Origin: Actinophytocola sp963825445
GTDB lineage: Bacteria; Actinomycetota; Actinomycetes; Mycobacteriales; Pseudonocardiaceae
DNA length: 64,000 nucleotides
Direction of reading: 5' to 3'
Assembly (NCBI GenBank): GCA_963825445.1
Contig: CAWGTM010000024.1
Span: 186,001-250,000 of the forward strand
Part shown: piece after piece, positions 39,584 to 48,580 of the stretch
How positions within the stretch are numbered: position 1 is the stretch's first letter
How the letters are laid out: each line of letters begins with the position of its first letter
The notes under the pieces: model-generated
Databases searched by the model: none
Told to the model about the DNA's origin: nothing
The model's input: only the letters and a program-made list of their open reading frames with translations
Program-made: the position numbers and the translations under genes

Positions 39584-40816
39584 GTGCCATCCGTTCTTCC
39601 TGACGGGGAAATCGCCCCGACCGACGGGTCGCTGCCCGAGTCCGCACTGCGCGGCCTCGGGCAGCGGCCGTTCGGGGTGTACGTGCACGTGCCGTTCTGC
39701 GCCACCCGCTGCGGCTACTGCGACTTCAACACCTACACGGCCGCCGAACTGGAGTCCTCGCCTGCGTCGCCCGCGTCCTGGTTGGACGGTCTGCGCGCGG
39801 AACTTGCCCTGGCCGCGCGGGTTCTCGGGTCGCCGCCGCGGGCGGACACCGTGTTCGTGGGTGGCGGCACGCCGTCGCTGCTCGGTGCGTCGGGGCTGGC
39901 CGAGGTGCTCTCCGCGGTCCGCGACACGTTCGGGCTGGCTTCTGACGCCGAGGTCACCACCGAGTCCAATCCGGAGTCGACGTCACCGGAGTTCTTCGCG
40001 GGCATCCGGGAGGCCGGCTACACGCGGGTGTCACTCGGCATGCAGTCCGCCGCGCCTCATGTGCTCGCGGTGCTCGACCGCACGCACACGCCCGGTCGGG
40101 CCGCGGCCGCTGCGCGGGAGGCCCGCGCGGCGGGGTTCTCGCACGTGAACCTCGACCTCATCTACGGCACGCCGGGGGAGCGGGCCTCCGATCTGGCGGC
40201 GTCGCTGGACGCGGTGCTCGAGGCCGGCGTGGACCACGTGTCGGCGTACGCGTTGATCGTCGAGGAGGGCACGGCACTCGCCCGCCGGATCGCGCGCGGT
40301 GACCTGCCGGCGCCCGACGACGACGTGCTGGCGTCGCGGTACGAGCAGGTCGACGCCGCGCTGGCCGCCGCCGGGCTGCACTGGTACGAGGTGTCCAACT
40401 GGGCCACCGAGCCGCTCGCGTGGTGCCGGCACAACCTCGGCTACTGGCACGGCGGCGACTGGTGGGGCGCCGGGCCCGGTGCGCACAGCCACGTCGGCGG
40501 GGTGCGGTGGTGGAACGTGAAACACCCGGCGCGCTACACGGAAGCGTTGGCACACGGGCGTTCCCCGGCGGCCGCCCGGGAGGTGCTGTCCGCTGTGGAC
40601 CGTTATGTGGAGCGGGTGATGCTGGAACTGCGCCTGGTCGACGGCCTGCCGGTGGACATCCTCGACCCCCACGCGCAACGCGAGGCCCACGCGGCGGCGA
40701 GCGAAGGCCTGCTCGACGTGGACGCCCTGGCAGGCGTGAACGGCCAGTTCGGCCGCTGCGTCCTCACCCCCCGCGGCCGCCTACTGGCCGACGCGGTGGT
40801 CCGCCGCCTGGCCTGA
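39584..40816 (+). CDS. hemW: Radical SAM haem chaperone HemW-like (formerly oxygen-independent coproporphyrinogen oxidase)
   Basis: 410 residues from GTG 39584. YVHVPFCATRCGYCDFNTY carries the Cys-x3-Cys-x2-Cys iron-sulfur site, with VFVGGGTPSLL and VTTESNPES as S-adenosylmethionine sites, and a HemN C-terminal domain (WGAGPGAHSHVGG). The cysteine spacing followed by a single further Cys-free stretch fits HemW rather than true HemN. It is often near hrcA in actinobacteria, whereas here hrcA is 11 kb away. Confidence 0.9.
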   Translation: MPSVLPDGEIAPTDGSLPESALRGLGQRPFGVYVHVPFCATRCGYCDFNTYTAAELESSPASPASWLDGLRAELALAARVLGSPPRADTVFVGGGTPSLLGASGLAEVLSAVRDTFGLASDAEVTTESNPESTSPEFFAGIREAGYTRVSLGMQSAAPHVLAVLDRTHTPGRAAAAAREARAAGFSHVNLDLIYGTPGERASDLAASLDAVLEAGVDHVSAYALIVEEGTALARRIARGDLPAPDDDVLASRYEQVDAALAAAGLHWYEVSNWATEPLAWCRHNLGYWHGGDWWGAGPGAHSHVGGVRWWNVKHPARYTEALAHGRSPAAAREVLSAVDRYVERVMLELRLVDGLPVDILDPHAQREAHAAASEGLLDVDALAGVNGQFGRCVLTPRGRLLADAVVRRLA

Positions 40817-40818
40817 CC

Positions 40819-40848
40819 CGCGAGTCGTACGTCGCGAACAGCGAGTCG
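40819..40848. repeat. Two copies of a 21-base repeat (GAGTCGTAC type)
   Basis: GAGTCGTAC occurs at 40819-40827 and 40840-40848, 21 bases apart, with CGCGAACAGC between. The site fills the short gap between hemW and the convergent TetR gene. It looks like a small member of the intergenic short-period repeats seen also at 25.4 and 55.4 kb, though the sequence is different. Confidence 0.6.
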
Positions 40849-40855
40849 TACCGTC

Positions 40856-41470
40856 TCAACCGCGGGCGGCCAGGCCTGCCAGGAGCCGGGTGATCACCGT
40901 GCCGTACTCGGCACGTAGCCGGGCCTTGTCCTCCATGGGGGCCTCGGCCAGCGCCTTGCCGGCCGTGCCGAGCAGGCCGAACGCGACCTTGCCGGTGGTC
41001 TCGACCGGCAACGCGGGCGGCGCGATGAACCCGCCGTCGATCAACGCGCGCACGTACTGCTCGACCAGTCCGTAGGCGAACTCCTGCTCGAGTTCCTCCC
41101 ACCGTGCCCACCCGAGCGCGATCGGGCCCTCCTGCCACACGATCCGCCCGTAGATCGGCTCGGTGCACCGGTCGAGGAACGAGTCGAGCGCCAGCACGGC
41201 GCTGTGCCAGGCGTTGTCACCGGCCGCGCCCGCCGCCTCCGCCTGCGCCATCGCCTCGGTCTCGAGTTGCTCCAGTACCGCCTCGAACAGGGCCCGCTTA
41301 CTGCTGAAGTGGTGGTAGACGGCGCCGCGGGTGGCCTGGATGTCGGTCGCCACGTCCTCGAGCGACGTGCCCGCGAACCCCAGTTCGCCGAAGCGCTTGG
41401 TGGCAGCGTCGAGCAGAGCGATACGCGTGGCCTCGGAGAACTGGTCGCGCCTGCTCTTCAGCGTTGACAT
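40856..41470 (-). CDS. TetR-family transcriptional regulator
   Basis: ATG at 41470 (MSTLKSRRDQF) gives 204 residues; upstream in-frame codons overlap the promoter. The DNA-binding part reads ALLDAATKRFGELGFAGTSL then RGAVYHHFSSKRALFEAVL. It faces the gene at 41518 and the P450 gene, with a 17-base palindrome between, so it likely represses those genes and itself. Confidence 0.9.
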   Translation of the reverse strand: MSTLKSRRDQFSEATRIALLDAATKRFGELGFAGTSLEDVATDIQATRGAVYHHFSSKRALFEAVLEQLETEAMAQAEAAGAAGDNAWHSAVLALDSFLDRCTEPIYGRIVWQEGPIALGWARWEELEQEFAYGLVEQYVRALIDGGFIAPPALPVETTGKVAFGLLGTAGKALAEAPMEDKARLRAEYGTVITRLLAGLAARG

Positions 41471-41484
41471 GCGCTGAGTATAAG

Positions 41485-41501
41485 ACATACGCTGTGTATG
41501 T
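41485..41501. promoter_or_regulatory. TetR operator candidate
   Basis: ACATAC-GCTGT-GTATGT is a 17-base palindrome in the 47-base gap between the leftward TetR gene and the rightward gene at 41518. A second related half-site pattern, CGCTGAGTAT, lies just to its left and matches CGCTGTGTAT of the palindrome with one change, 18 bases away. Position and symmetry support a repressor site. Confidence 0.65.
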
Positions 41502-41517
41502 TGCCGACACTGAGTAG

Positions 41518-41907
41518 GTGAGAACGGTGGGGTGGGAGCAGGCAAGGCGACGTTTTCGACTCGTTCAGACCGTGCTCGACACCGTCGCCGAGACCCGGGA
41601 GCTGCCGGCCGGGCTTCGTGCCGAGGTGGAGGCGGAGTTCGGCGACCTCGGCGGCTTCCTGGGGGAGGTCGCACGGCGCTGGTACCGCACGTTCGACGCG
41701 CGGCTCGACGAGCTGCTGGAGCGCGGCGACCGCGACCTGCCCCGTCTGGCGCGGGACGTCGACGACGCCCTGCCGGGAGCCCGCCTGCTGCTCGACGCGC
41801 ACGAGGCACACCCGGCGCTCGTCGACCTGCGCGAGCACCACCGCCGGTCGCTGCTCGCGGCCACCGGCGTCGACCAGTACGAGCCGCGCATGCGGTCCAG
41901 CGCGTGA
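41518..41907 (+). CDS. Small acidic hypothetical protein before P450
   Basis: 129 residues from GTG 41518: charged and largely helical (WEQARRRFRLVQTVLDTVAE, then LLERGDRDLPRLARDVDDAL and HPALVDLREHHRRSL). No motif recognised. It stops 14 bases before the P450 start and is almost certainly in one operon with it, under the divergent TetR. Confidence 0.65.
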   Translation: MRTVGWEQARRRFRLVQTVLDTVAETRELPAGLRAEVEAEFGDLGGFLGEVARRWYRTFDARLDELLERGDRDLPRLARDVDDALPGARLLLDAHEAHPALVDLREHHRRSLLAATGVDQYEPRMRSSA

Positions 41908-41921
41908 CCCGAGGAGAAGAG

Positions 41922-43133
41922 ATGACCCGGTCCGACGAGCTGATCTTCAACCCGTTCGTTCCCGGTTTCGCCGAGGACCCGTACCCGACCTACCACCGGC
42001 TGCGCGACGGCGACCCGATCCAGAACCACCCGCTGGGATTCTGGCTGGTGTCGCGGTACGCCGACGTGACCGCGCTGCTGCGGGCAGGCCTGTCGGTCGA
42101 GGACCGGCACCTGGCGGCCGGTGCGGTGTTCGACCAGTACCAGACGCTGACACAGGACGGCGCCACCACGATCAACATGTCCATGTTGGACCGTGACCCG
42201 CCCGACCACACGCGGCTGCGGTCGCTCGTGATGAAGGTGTTCACCGTGCGGGCGGTGGCCGCGCTCGAGCCGATGGTCACGTCCCTGGTCGATCAGTCGC
42301 TCGACCGGATCGCCGACGCGGGATCCGCCGACCTGATCGACGAACTGGCGTTCCCGCTGCCGTTCGCCGTGATCTCGGAGATGCTCGGCATGCCCGACAC
42401 CGACCACGTGCGGCTGCGGGAGCTGACCGGCACGCTCGTGCGGTCGCTCGAGGTGGTCACCGATCCCGAGGTGCTGGCCGCGATCGCCGCGGCGGAACAC
42501 GAGCTGACCGCGCTCATGCGCGAGGTCATCGAGTGGAAGAAGTCGCACCCGGCCGACGACCTGCTCTCGGCGCTGATCGCGGCGGAGGAGGACGGCGACA
42601 AGCTGAGCGACGACGAGCTGGTGGCGCAGGTGCTGCTGCTGTACGTGGCCGGCCACGAGACCACGGTGAACCTGATCGGCAACGGAACGGTGGCGCTGCT
42701 GCGCAACCCGTCGCAGCACGAGTTGCTGCGCGCGCAACCGGACCTGGCGGCGAACGCGGTGGAGGAGCTCCTGCGCTACGACAGTCCCGTGCAGCAGACC
42801 CGACGCATCACCACGGCCCCGTACGTGTTGGGCGACCACGAGATTCCCGCCGGCACGTTCGTGATCGCCGGCCTGGGCTCGGCCAACCGCGACGAGCGCC
42901 ACTTCGGCCCGGACGCGGGGGAGCTGAGGCTGGACCGCGAGGACGCCCGCACGCACGTGTCGTTCGGCGCGGGCCCACACCACTGCCTGGGCGCGGCACT
43001 CGCTCGCCTGGAAGGGCGTCTGGCGATCGGCCGCCTGGTCGCGCGCTTCCCGGGGCTCGCCCTGGACGGCGAGGTCACGTGGAACGGCCGCCTGAACCTG
43101 CGCGGCGCGCAACAGGTCCCGATCCGCGTGTGA
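41922..43133 (+). CDS. Cytochrome P450
   Basis: ATG at 41922, preceded by GAGGAGA, gives 403 residues. The I-helix oxygen-binding motif is AGHETT, the K-helix Glu-x-x-Arg is in VEELLRYDSPVQ, and the haem thiolate is Cys355 in FGAGPHHCLGAALAR. It is a soluble bacterial class I enzyme and needs a ferredoxin and reductase, which are not in the window. The substrate is unknown; the TetR neighbour suggests a ligand-induced catabolic or detoxifying role. A strong hairpin follows the stop. Confidence 0.93.
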   Translation: MTRSDELIFNPFVPGFAEDPYPTYHRLRDGDPIQNHPLGFWLVSRYADVTALLRAGLSVEDRHLAAGAVFDQYQTLTQDGATTINMSMLDRDPPDHTRLRSLVMKVFTVRAVAALEPMVTSLVDQSLDRIADAGSADLIDELAFPLPFAVISEMLGMPDTDHVRLRELTGTLVRSLEVVTDPEVLAAIAAAEHELTALMREVIEWKKSHPADDLLSALIAAEEDGDKLSDDELVAQVLLLYVAGHETTVNLIGNGTVALLRNPSQHELLRAQPDLAANAVEELLRYDSPVQQTRRITTAPYVLGDHEIPAGTFVIAGLGSANRDERHFGPDAGELRLDREDARTHVSFGAGPHHCLGAALARLEGRLAIGRLVARFPGLALDGEVTWNGRLNLRGAQQVPIRV

Positions 43134-43139
43134 CACGCG

Positions 43140-43189
43140 GTCGAGACACGGCAAACATGCGGGGGAGGCGCATGTCGCCATGTCTCGAC
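43140..43189. terminator. Long hairpin between P450 and response regulator genes
   Basis: GTCGAGACA (43140-43148) pairs with TGTCTCGAC (43181-43189); inside, GGC/GCC and ACATGCG/CGCATGT continue the stem around a Gly-free GGGGAGG loop. The two genes converge here, so it can end both transcripts. Confidence 0.8.
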
Positions 43190-43202
43190 GGCATGTTGCG
43201 GG

Positions 43203-43859
43203 TCAGGGGAGTTGGGCGCGGACCAGGCCTGACTCGTAGGCGGCGATCACCAGTTGGGCGCGGTCACGGACGTCCAGTTTGGTCAGTAGCCGGCTCACGT
43301 ACGTCTTCGCCGTCAACGGGCTGATCACCAGTTGCTCGGCCAGTTCCGCGTTGTTCAGGCCCCGCCCGATCAACGTCAGCACCTCCCGTTCCCGCTCCGT
43401 CAACACCGTCAGACCCACGGGCGTGGGGTCGGGATGGCGGAGCACGCGGGAGATCAGCGACCGGGTCGCACCCGGGGACAGCAACGCCTCGCCGGCCGCC
43501 ACCGTGCGGATGGCCGACAGCAGCGTCGCCGGTTTCGTGTCCTTCACCAGGAAGCCGCTCGCCCCGGCGCGCAGGGCCGCCACCACGTTGTCGTCGCTCT
43601 CGAACGTCGTCAGGATCAGCACCCGCACGCCCGCCAGGCCCTCGTCGGAGGCCAGCAGAGCGGTCGCCGCGATGCCGTCCACGCCGGGCATCCGGATGTC
43701 CATCACCACCACGTCCGCCCGCGTCGAGCGGGCCAGCTCCACGGCTGAGGCGCCGTCTCCCGCCTCGCCGACGACCTCCATGTCCGGCGCCGAACGCACG
43801 AGCATGGCGAACGCGCTGCGGACCAGCTCCTGGTCGTCGGCCAGCACCACGCGAATCAT
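43203..43859 (-). CDS. NarL-family response regulator (partner of the 43.9 kb kinase)
   Basis: 218 residues. The receiver has VVLADDQELV, the phospho-acceptor Asp in VVMDIRMPGVDG and a Lys in GFLVKDTKP. The C-terminal LuxR-type DNA-binding part reads LTEREREVLTLIGRGLNNAELA. The start overlaps the kinase stop (ATGA), and both lie after an MMPL exporter gene, so the pair probably controls envelope or lipid-stress genes including that exporter. Confidence 0.93.
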   Translation of the reverse strand: MIRVVLADDQELVRSAFAMLVRSAPDMEVVGEAGDGASAVELARSTRADVVVMDIRMPGVDGIAATALLASDEGLAGVRVLILTTFESDDNVVAALRAGASGFLVKDTKPATLLSAIRTVAAGEALLSPGATRSLISRVLRHPDPTPVGLTVLTEREREVLTLIGRGLNNAELAEQLVISPLTAKTYVSRLLTKLDVRDRAQLVIAAYESGLVRAQLP

Positions 43860-44947
43860 CGGTCACCGATCGGCACGGTCGCCACCACCCGAAATCCCCC
43901 GTCCGGGCCGTTGCCCGCCGTCAGTCGCCCACCCAGCGCCTGCGCCCGCTCGGTCATCCCCACAATGCCGTATCCGCGCTGGCCCCCGACCAGGCCGTGC
44001 CCGTCGTCGCTGACCTCCAGGCGGACCTCCGAGACACCATGAGTGACCACCACCTTCGCGTGCCGGGCGTCCGCGTGTTTCACCACGTTCGTCAGCGCCT
44101 CCTGCGCGATCCGGTACAGCGTGACCTCCACGGCCGGCGGCAGCGCGCGTTCACCGTCCACCTCGACCGTCACGGGCACCCCCACCCCGGCCGCCAGGTC
44201 GGCCAACCGCGCCAACCCGGGAGTCGGCTGCCGGTCGTCGACCTCGTTGCCCCGCAACACGTCCAGCGTCGTCCGCAGCTCCGACAGCACCCCGCTGCTC
44301 GCGTCGGCGATCGTGTGCAGCGACTCCGCGACCGACGAGAGATCCCCCCGAGAGTCCAGGAGATGCGCGGCCACCGCGGCGTGCGAGTTGATCACGACGA
44401 TGTGGTGCGCCAGCACGTCGTGCAGGTCCCGCGCGATCCGCAGCCGCTCCTCGGCCACCCGCCGCTCGGCCGTCTCCGCGAGGAACGCCCGGTGGATCCG
44501 CACCGCCTGCCCGGTGACCGCGGCCGCCACGAACCAGCCGAGCGGCCAGATCACCTCCGTGCCGGGCGGCCCGTCCTGGCTCAACCCGACGGTGGTCACC
44601 AGCGCCAGCGACGTGACCCCGAGCGCGCTCAACATCACCGCCCGCGACGCGGTGACCGCCACCGTGTAGATCAACGGCACGGCGATCAGCAGCGCGACCT
44701 CGTGGGCGTAGTCGAACGCGTGGTACACGATCTGCGGCGGCACGACCGCCAGCAGCGCGGCCACCGGCCAGCGTCGCCGCATGAGCATCGGCAGGCAGGA
44801 CAGCACCAACAGCAGCAGGCCGAACCAGTCGGCCCGGTGGCCGTCGAGCCAGTCGGTGGGCAGCACGGTGGCGCCGAGCACGGCCACGACGGCGACGGAC
44901 ACGGTGAGCAGCACATCGCTCCGGCCGATCCCCGTGTCCGTCCGCAC
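43856..44947 (-). CDS. Membrane sensor histidine kinase
   Basis: 363 residues. About five membrane helices (residues 10-150; examples LLTVSVAVVAVLGATVLP and LIAVPLIYTVAVTASRAV) are followed by a HisKA_3 domain with the acceptor His in RIARDLHDVLAHHIVVI and an HATPase domain with EALTNVVKHADA and DDGHGLVG. It overlaps the response regulator by four bases and starts directly after the MMPL gene stop. Confidence 0.92.
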   Translation of the reverse strand: MRTDTGIGRSDVLLTVSVAVVAVLGATVLPTDWLDGHRADWFGLLLLVLSCLPMLMRRRWPVAALLAVVPPQIVYHAFDYAHEVALLIAVPLIYTVAVTASRAVMLSALGVTSLALVTTVGLSQDGPPGTEVIWPLGWFVAAAVTGQAVRIHRAFLAETAERRVAEERLRIARDLHDVLAHHIVVINSHAAVAAHLLDSRGDLSSVAESLHTIADASSGVLSELRTTLDVLRGNEVDDRQPTPGLARLADLAAGVGVPVTVEVDGERALPPAVEVTLYRIAQEALTNVVKHADARHAKVVVTHGVSEVRLEVSDDGHGLVGGQRGYGIVGMTERAQALGGRLTAGNGPDGGFRVVATVPIGDR

Positions 44948-44948
44948 G

Positions 44949-46985
44949 TCAGCTCCGTCCCGCCAGCACCGGCTCCTCGGCGACCGCCTCGGTCCGGCGG
45001 CGCCCGGGCCACCAGATCCACCGCGACAGCCCCACGATCAGCGGCGCCACCAGCGCGGGCGCCACGACCAGAGTCTGCAGCAGAACCCCGAGCGCGACCA
45101 CCACACCGATCTCCACCATCGGTACCAGCGGCAGCGACGCGAGCACGGCGAACGTCGCGGCCAACACCACCCCGGCCGACACGATCACCGGCCCGGTCGC
45201 GACCAGCGCCCGGCGGGTCGCCTCCCGCGTGCCGTGCTCACCAGCGTCCTCCGCGATTCGCGCCACCAGGAAGATCCCGTAGTCCACGCCGAACGCCACG
45301 AGGAACACGAACGCCAGCACCGGCATGGTCGGCTCGGCACCCGGGAAGCCGAACACCGTGTCGAACAGCAGCGCGCCGAGCCCCAGCGCCGCCAGGAACG
45401 ACAGCACGACCGCACCGACCACCACGAGCGACGCGGCCAGCGCCCGCAGCAGCAGGACCAGCACGATCAGCACCACCCCGAGGACCAGCGGGATCACCAG
45501 CCGGGTGTCGCGGTCGGTCGCCACGTCGACGTCCACCCGTTCGGCACCCTCACCGCCCACCAGCCCGGCGGTCTCGGCCCGGAGCCGCGCCACGATCGCG
45601 CCTTCCTCGGCGCTGTCCGGCGCCGCGCCCGGGACCGCGTCGATCAGGGTCCACCGGGCGTCGGACCGGTCGACCTCGGCGTCGACGATCCCGGGGACCT
45701 CGCGCACCTGGGCCAGCACCTGCTCGGCGCGGTCGGTGGGTGCGGCGATCACCAGCGGCCGCCCGCCGGCACCGGGGTATGCGGCGTCGAGCGTGCCGAA
45801 CCCGGCGACCGACTCGGGCGTGCTCGTGAACAGGTCGGCCTGCTTGAGATCGGTGGACAGCGCCAGCACCCCGAACCCGAGCGCGCCGAGCACGACCACC
45901 GACACGGCCGCGGTCCGCACCGGACGGCGGAACGAGAACCGGTGCCACACCGTGCGTTTCGCCGGCGGGACACTGCCGAACGCCGGCACCCGCGGCCAGA
46001 ACACCCTGCGCCCCAGGGCGACGAGCACCACGGGGAACAGCGTCAGCATGGTGAGCAACGTGGTGGCCACGCCGATCGCGCCGATCACCCCGACCCCGGA
46101 GATGTCGTTCATCTGCGCGACGAACAGGCACGCGAGCCCCAGCGTGACGGTCGACCCGGACGCCAGGATCGCCGGCCCCACCCCACGAAGGGCGGCGCGC
46201 ATGGCGTCGTGCGGATCGTCGTGGGCGCGCAGCTGTTCGCGGTAGCGGGCCACGAGCAGCAACGCGTAGTCGGTGCCCGCGCCGAACACCATCACGATCA
46301 TGATGGACGTGCTCTGCGTGCTGACCGTCAGGTCGAACGCCTTGCCGACGGCCGTCACGGCGGCCATCGACACCCAGGCCGCGGCGCCGACCGTCAGCAG
46401 CGGCACCAGCCAGAGGAACGGGCTGCGGTAGGTGATGATCAGCAGGAACGCCACCACGAGCACGGTCGCGATCATGAGGGTGGCGTCGATGCCCTCGAAC
46501 GCCGCGTCGATGTCCGCGGAGATCGCGCTGGGCCCGGTCACCTCGGCGTTCAGCCCCGCCGGCCGCTCGGCCACCACCTCCCGCACCCGCTCGACGAACT
46601 CGGCGGTCGCCTCCTCGGTTCCGTCGCCCCCGGGATGGCTGACGGCGAACATGAGCGCCGTGCCGTCCTCGGAGGGCACGGGCGGCATGTCGACCGAGAA
46701 CTCGCGGCCCAACTGGTCGTGCTGGGTCCCCGCCACCTCGGCGTCGGCGTCGGTGAGCCCGTCGTCGCGGTGGTAGACCACCAGCACCTCGTCGGCCTCG
46801 ATTCCCGGTATCCCGTCGGCGATCTCGATCACCCTGGTCGACTCGGCATCGGCCGGTAACCGGTCGGTCGCCTCGTCGCTCTGCACCGAGTCCATAGTGG
46901 ACGCGAGCGGAAAGGCGACGGCGAGCACGACGATCCAGAGCGCCATGGTGATCCACTTGCTGCGCTGCCCGAGCATGACCTGCAC
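44949..46985 (-). CDS. MMPL-family RND-like transporter
   Basis: 678 residues with 12 or so membrane helices in two repeats and two extracytoplasmic domains. FGAGTDYALLLVARYREQL in helix 4-5 and FGVDYGIFLVARIAEDAG in the second half are the conserved proton-relay Asp/Tyr segments of MMPL proteins. These move lipids or drugs to the outside. It is first in a three-gene leftward operon with a histidine kinase and a response regulator. A GTG at 46985 is used here; ATG at 46976 is also possible. Confidence 0.9.
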   Translation of the reverse strand: MQVMLGQRSKWITMALWIVVLAVAFPLASTMDSVQSDEATDRLPADAESTRVIEIADGIPGIEADEVLVVYHRDDGLTDADAEVAGTQHDQLGREFSVDMPPVPSEDGTALMFAVSHPGGDGTEEATAEFVERVREVVAERPAGLNAEVTGPSAISADIDAAFEGIDATLMIATVLVVAFLLIITYRSPFLWLVPLLTVGAAAWVSMAAVTAVGKAFDLTVSTQSTSIMIVMVFGAGTDYALLLVARYREQLRAHDDPHDAMRAALRGVGPAILASGSTVTLGLACLFVAQMNDISGVGVIGAIGVATTLLTMLTLFPVVLVALGRRVFWPRVPAFGSVPPAKRTVWHRFSFRRPVRTAAVSVVVLGALGFGVLALSTDLKQADLFTSTPESVAGFGTLDAAYPGAGGRPLVIAAPTDRAEQVLAQVREVPGIVDAEVDRSDARWTLIDAVPGAAPDSAEEGAIVARLRAETAGLVGGEGAERVDVDVATDRDTRLVIPLVLGVVLIVLVLLLRALAASLVVVGAVVLSFLAALGLGALLFDTVFGFPGAEPTMPVLAFVFLVAFGVDYGIFLVARIAEDAGEHGTREATRRALVATGPVIVSAGVVLAATFAVLASLPLVPMVEIGVVVALGVLLQTLVVAPALVAPLIVGLSRWIWWPGRRRTEAVAEEPVLAGRS

Positions 46986-47155
46986 ACCTCACTTGTCGTT
47001 GGTGTGCACACGGTCGCGCGGTAGGGGTACCCGGCACGTCGGCCCAGGGCGGACACTTCGCCGTACTCCCGTGGTTGACATCACCGGCCACTTACGGGAA
47101 CCGAGGTTGCCCCGATCAACTCCCAGTACGGGGAGCGAGTTCAGGGGGACTGGGG

Positions 47156-47453
47156 ATGGACGGGTTTCGGTAGACGTCGACGCCCTCACTGCCGCGGGCG
47201 AGGGGATCGCGGAACTGATGAGGCTGCTCGACGAGCACGAGGTCGAGGACATCGACTGCGATTCGGACGCGGTCGGACATGAGGGCCTGCAGAGAAGCTG
47301 GAAAGTTTCTGCGACCGCTGGCAGGTCGGCGTCGAAGCGCTGGCGGAGGACGGTAGCCAGATCTCCAAGCGCCTGCTGTCCAGCGCCGCGGCCTACCGCG
47401 AGTACGACGACACGGTGGCCGGCGCGCTGAACGGTGGTGGCACCGATGGCTGA
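47156..47453 (+). CDS. EspC-like ESX (type VII) secretion partner protein, frameshifted
   Basis: From ATG 47156, MDGFR, then (one base restored near 47170) VDVDALTAAGEGIAELMRLL, DEHEVEDIDCDSDAVGHEG, then (one base restored near 47291) EKLESFCDRWQVGVEALAED and SAAAYREYDDTVAGALN. This is the two-helix EspC/WXG100-like pattern (about 97 residues) of ESX helper proteins that are co-secreted with large toxins. Both breaks are loss of one G. It overlaps the toxin gene start by eight bases. Confidence 0.7.
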
Positions 47454-48569
47454 GTTGGGCGACACCTCTGATCCGAAGGAACTGGTGCCCGGCGATCCCG
47501 AGGCACTGCGTGGCACGGCCCGGTCGCTTTCCACGTACGGGGACACGCTGACACAGGCGGGCAACGGGCTCAAGAAGATCGACGACGGCGGCTGGACGGG
47601 GCCAGCGGGCGACGCCTTCCGCAGCGCCTTCGACGGTGAACCGGCACGGTGGATCACCTGCGGCGAGTCGTTCCTGTCGGCTCGGGACGCGCTCAACACC
47701 TACGCCGACACGCTCGGCTGGGCACAGAACGAGGCGGCGGCCGCGATCTCCTTTGTGGGAGCAGGGGGAACAGGCCACCAGCCAGGCGCGTGAACAGCAC
47801 GAACAGGCCGAGGGACAGGCACAGCGGGCGGCGTCGGCAACCTGACGGGCATCACGGCCATCTCCGACGCCGGTGACGCGGTGGACAATTCCCTCGACGA
47901 CGCGGGTGACGCGGTCGACGAGGGCTTGGACGACACGGGTGACGCGTGACACTCTGACGACGCGGGTGACGCGGTCGACGAGGCTTGGACGACACGGGTG
48001 ACGCGGTCGAGGAAGGCACCGACGACGCCGGTGACACGGTCAACCCGGACGAGGACGACGACGGCCACGACGAAGGCGACGACGGTGAGGGCGACCGGGA
48101 CGGCGACGACACCGACGGCAACGACGGCGACGTACCGGACACCGACGACGAGCGCCGGCAGACGGGCACCGAGTGGGACAACGCCGACGGTGACACCGAG
48201 GCGCTGCCGGACCCGGAGACCATCTACACGACGCCGGAGCGCCAGGAGCACATCCTCGACGGCGACCCGAACGACCAGGAGAGCGGCGGGCACCGCCACG
48301 GCGAGGGCCGGCCGAACAAGACCGAGTTCCCCGAACGTTGGGACGACGACGACGTGATCGAAAACGTGGAGGACGTCGCCGCCAACCCCGACCAGCCGCC
48401 GAGACAGCTGCCCGACGGCAAGTGGGAGGTCCAGGGCGAACGGGACGGCGTGAACATCCGGGTGATCGTGCGACCCGACGGCTCCATCGAAACAGCGCAT
48501 CCGACCCACGGCGAGGGCGTGGTCAAGAATGACCGCCAGGGCAATCCGCACCCGAAGCCGTACCGATGA
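47446..48569 (+). CDS. ESX-secreted EndoU-type RNase toxin, frameshifted
   Basis: N-terminal part (from 47446): a type VII secretion domain with DPKELVPGDPEALRGTARSL and GGWTGPAGDAFRSAF. Frame changes near 47753 (extra T), about 47835, about 47950 and 47982 break it. The middle is built of 11-residue repeats such as LDDAGDAVDEG. The C-terminal 110 residues are in one frame and match bacterial EndoU: His in QEHILDGD, a second His in SGGHRHGEG 14 residues later, KTEFPERWDDDDVIENVED, and a late Thr in SIETAHPTHG. It should cut RNA of rival cells. An immunity gene candidate follows in 11 bases. Confidence 0.75.
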
Positions 48570-48580
48570 GGGGAGAAGGC

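Noticed and set aside
41565..43181. A 538-codon open frame on the minus strand opposite the P450 gene
   Set aside because: It is the antisense shadow of a high-GC gene, rich in Arg, His and Gln with no family pattern, while the plus strand has all P450 motifs.
45550..47091. Long minus-strand frame overlapping the MMPL gene in another register
   Set aside because: Arg/Gly/Ala-rich composition typical of an out-of-frame reading; the MMPL frame has clear membrane helices.
46986..47155. Possible small gene between MMPL and the EspC-like gene
   Set aside because: No start with a ribosome site or gene-like codons; treated as a divergent promoter region with nothing further recognised.
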